Below, one piece after another: positions 29,057 through 30,636 of a stretch of DNA of 30,636 nt (position 1 is the first letter of the stretch; each line of letters starts with the position of its first letter). The stretch lies in contig JAEYAR010000034.1 of NCBI GenBank assembly GCA_023404715.1, forward strand, positions 1-30,636, written 5' to 3'. The translations under genes and the position numbers were made by a program. The notes beneath the pieces were generated by a model. That model saw only the letters and a program-made list of their open reading frames with translations, ran no database searches and was not told where the DNA came from. Source of the DNA: Bacillota bacterium. Lineage in GTDB: Bacteria; Bacillota; Clostridia; Christensenellales; Aristaeellaceae.

Positions 29057-30636
29057 TTATTGCACCTTCACGCCGCAAATCCTGCCGGCGGACGTACATA
29101 CGACGATCATTTCATTATACACTGCGGGCGAGCCGACGATCGGCGAGCCCAGCGGCACGGTCGAAAGCGTGGATCCCGTATAGCCGTCCATCAGGCGGAG
29201 CGTGCCGTTGTTGTCTCCCTGCACGATATAGCCTTTGCCGTCCGTGGAATAAACCGCCGTCGGCGAAGAATACGCGTAAGCATCAAGCGGCTGATTCCAC
29301 AGCTCTTCGCCCGTCAGCTTGTCCAGCGCGATGACGGAGGCCATCTCCTCCTCGCCCGTCTGGTTGATCGTAAAGACGACCATGTCGCTGATATCGCCCT
29401 GGCCGACGACGGGGGACGCCATCGCCCCGGCGGTATTGCTGCTCGAGTATTTGCACTTGACGACGTACTCCCACTCCATCACGCCCGTCAAAGCGTCGTA
29501 ACGGCGGATCGCTACGTCCCCGCTGCGCTCGCGCTTTTGAATCGTGTTGGCCGTATACAACGCTACGCGGCCGTCTCCCTCATCTTCGAGGGCGACCGTC
29601 GAATAGGTGGCGTCCGTCACATCGACCGCCCACAGGCATTGCAGGGTGTTCGCGTCTACACATTGCAGCACGCCCAGATTGTCGGCGAAATAGATGTAAT
29701 TGCCGTACATCGCCACGCTGCTTACGATCCCTTGCGTGCCCTTTAGGTCGCTCTTGTAGCGATAGGCCACCGTCTGCGGATCGAGCTCGATCGTGCCCGC
29801 CGTGAGGTCGAACTCCGTGTTCAATCCGATGGTGTAAAGCAGCCCGTTCTCTCCGGTGTAAATGAGCGTATCCGTCCCGCGCTCCAGCAGCGCAGAGCTA
29901 TCCACCGCGCCCGTGCTCACGTTCGCCAGCGCATTGCGTCCGCTCTCGAAGTAGATCTGCGACTGATCGATCAGGTTGTAAATGCGCATGCCGAGGGTGC
30001 CTGTCTTACCCTGCAATTTGGATATTCCCTGGCCTGCGAACAACAACGGATATCCGTTCGTATCCACTGCGCCCGTCGCGCGGAAGGGATAGCCCAGCTC
30101 GATGGGGTCGCGCGTGGGTTTGCCGTCATCCAGGTCGAGGAAGTAGACCTTGCCGTCCATCGCGGGCAAGATGACCTCCTTGAGGGCAGTGATCGATTTC
30201 TTCGTATCCTTGATGTTCATCAGCTCGCGAATTTCCTTATGCCACTTCACGATCAAGGGCTGTCCGGTCCAATCAGAGCCCTGATAGAGCGCTTTGTCCG
30301 GCCCGGTGATCATGCCCGTCTTGTTCGTCCAGATCTGCGTCAGCGTCTCCTCGGCGATTTCCGCCGCGCCGAACGATGCGTTTTGGCGCATCGAGCCTCC
30401 GCGGAACGTCAGCACGCCGTCCTGGCGGCCGTACTTTTCCGGATCGCCCATAGAAATCTCGCGCGAGATGCTCTCCTGTTCCACGCCGCCTGCGATTACG
30501 GCGGTCGTCATGCCAAGCGCCGTCGGATCTGCGCTCGCATCCGGCTCTACGCGCGATACCCTATACGGCACGGGCGTGGGGGTCGGCGTGGGGGTCGGTT
30601 CCGGCGTAGGCGTCGGCTCGGGCGTGGGTTCTGGCG
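29057..30636 (-). CDS. PQQ-type beta-propeller repeat protein, C-terminal part
   Basis: At least 526 codons are seen; the 5' end lies beyond the window. The visible N-terminal end is a Pro/Thr/Glu-rich linker (about 22 residues, PEPTPTPxP-type) that continues past the edge, so the GTG at 30571 is not the true start. The rest has repeated propeller blades with WAVDVTDATYSTVALEDEGDG, YDALTGVMEWEYVV, ALDKLTGEELWNQPLDAYAYSSPTAVY and LMDGYTGSTLSTVPLGSPIVGSPAVYNEMIVV, typical of BamB/PQQ-like folds that act as extracytoplasmic scaffolds. The linker implies a signal peptide or membrane anchor further upstream. No catalytic residues can be named. It ends 7 bp from the hairpin-rich element. Confidence 0.88.
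   Translation of the reverse strand, partial: PEPTPEPTPTPEPTPTPTPTPVPYRVSRVEPDASADPTALGMTTAVIAGGVEQESISREISMGDPEKYGRQDGVLTFRGGSMRQNASFGAAEIAEETLTQIWTNKTGMITGPDKALYQGSDWTGQPLIVKWHKEIRELMNIKDTKKSITALKEVILPAMDGKVYFLDLDDGKPTRDPIELGYPFRATGAVDTNGYPLLFAGQGISKLQGKTGTLGMRIYNLIDQSQIYFESGRNALANVSTGAVDSSALLERGTDTLIYTGENGLLYTIGLNTEFDLTAGTIELDPQTVAYRYKSDLKGTQGIVSSVAMYGNYIYFADNLGVLQCVDANTLQCLWAVDVTDATYSTVALEDEGDGRVALYTANTIQKRERSGDVAIRRYDALTGVMEWEYVVKCKYSSSNTAGAMASPVVGQGDISDMVVFTINQTGEEEMASVIALDKLTGEELWNQPLDAYAYSSPTAVYSTDGKGYIVQGDNNGTLRLMDGYTGSTLSTVPLGSPIVGSPAVYNEMIVVCTSAGRICGVKVQ

Noticed and set aside
28839..29099. Open frames of 86 and up to 140 codons across the hairpin-rich element
   Set aside because: They are produced by the inverted repeats and lack ribosome-binding sites; both strands give similar low-complexity products.
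30569..30571. GTG at 30571 as the start of the beta-propeller protein
   Set aside because: The frame stays open with a Pro/Thr-rich linker to the window edge, so the gene is simply truncated by the window.

Overview
The window looks like a chromosomal segment from a high-GC, endospore-forming member of the Firmicutes (class Clostridia). Two alpha/beta-type small acid-soluble spore proteins, the sporulation genes yqfC and yqfD, HisZ-dependent short-form HisG, and the plsX-acpP-rnc-smc-ftsY and yqfC-yqfD-phoH-yqfF-ybeY-era-recO gene orders all point there. GC-rich coding sequence and frequent GTG/TTG starts fit a Christensenellales-like lineage, but I cannot place the genus. Nearly everything is on the minus strand; only the two SASP genes, one membrane protein and one XRE regulator are on plus.

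Layout: (1) 1-208, tRNA-Asp (cut by the window edge) and tRNA-Val, read leftward from a near-consensus promoter. (2) 284-5443, a compact histidine operon hisZ-hisG-hisD-hisB-hisA-hisIE with its own sigma-A promoter; hisC, hisH, hisF and a histidinol-phosphatase gene are not in it. (3) 5658-6241, two tandem plus-strand SASP genes closed by a strong terminator. (4) 6268-15441, a long minus-strand run yqfC-yqfD-phoH-pgpH(yqfF)-ybeY/cdd-era-recO followed by an M13 metallopeptidase. YbeY and cytidine deaminase are fused in one protein. (5) 15494-18790, rmuC, a GNAT acetyltransferase and uppP, ending in a terminator. (6) 18852-19569, a divergent plus-strand gene for a membrane-anchored protein of unknown function. 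(7) 19613-26271, plsX-acpP-rnc-smc-ftsY, with a good promoter before plsX and two hairpins between acpP and rnc. (8) 26261-27702, a TIGR01440-family protein and a SpoU-family RNA methyltransferase. (9) 27757-28306, a small zinc-ribbon protein with a strong terminator and a roughly 140-nt leader that can fold in mutually exclusive ways over its ribosome-binding site. (10) 28485-29049, an XRE regulator followed by a 241-bp hairpin-rich element with inverted-repeat ends. (11) 29057-30636, the C-terminal part of a beta-propeller protein whose Pro/Thr-rich linker runs off the window.

Most of the window is core housekeeping. I see no defence system, prophage, CRISPR array or biosynthetic cluster. 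The points most worth a second look are the hairpin-rich element at 28809-29049, the switch-like leader of the zinc-ribbon gene, the hairpin directly before rnc, the YbeY-cytidine deaminase fusion, the odd 5' end of the M13 peptidase, and the Gly in place of Asn in the NKxD motif of Era.
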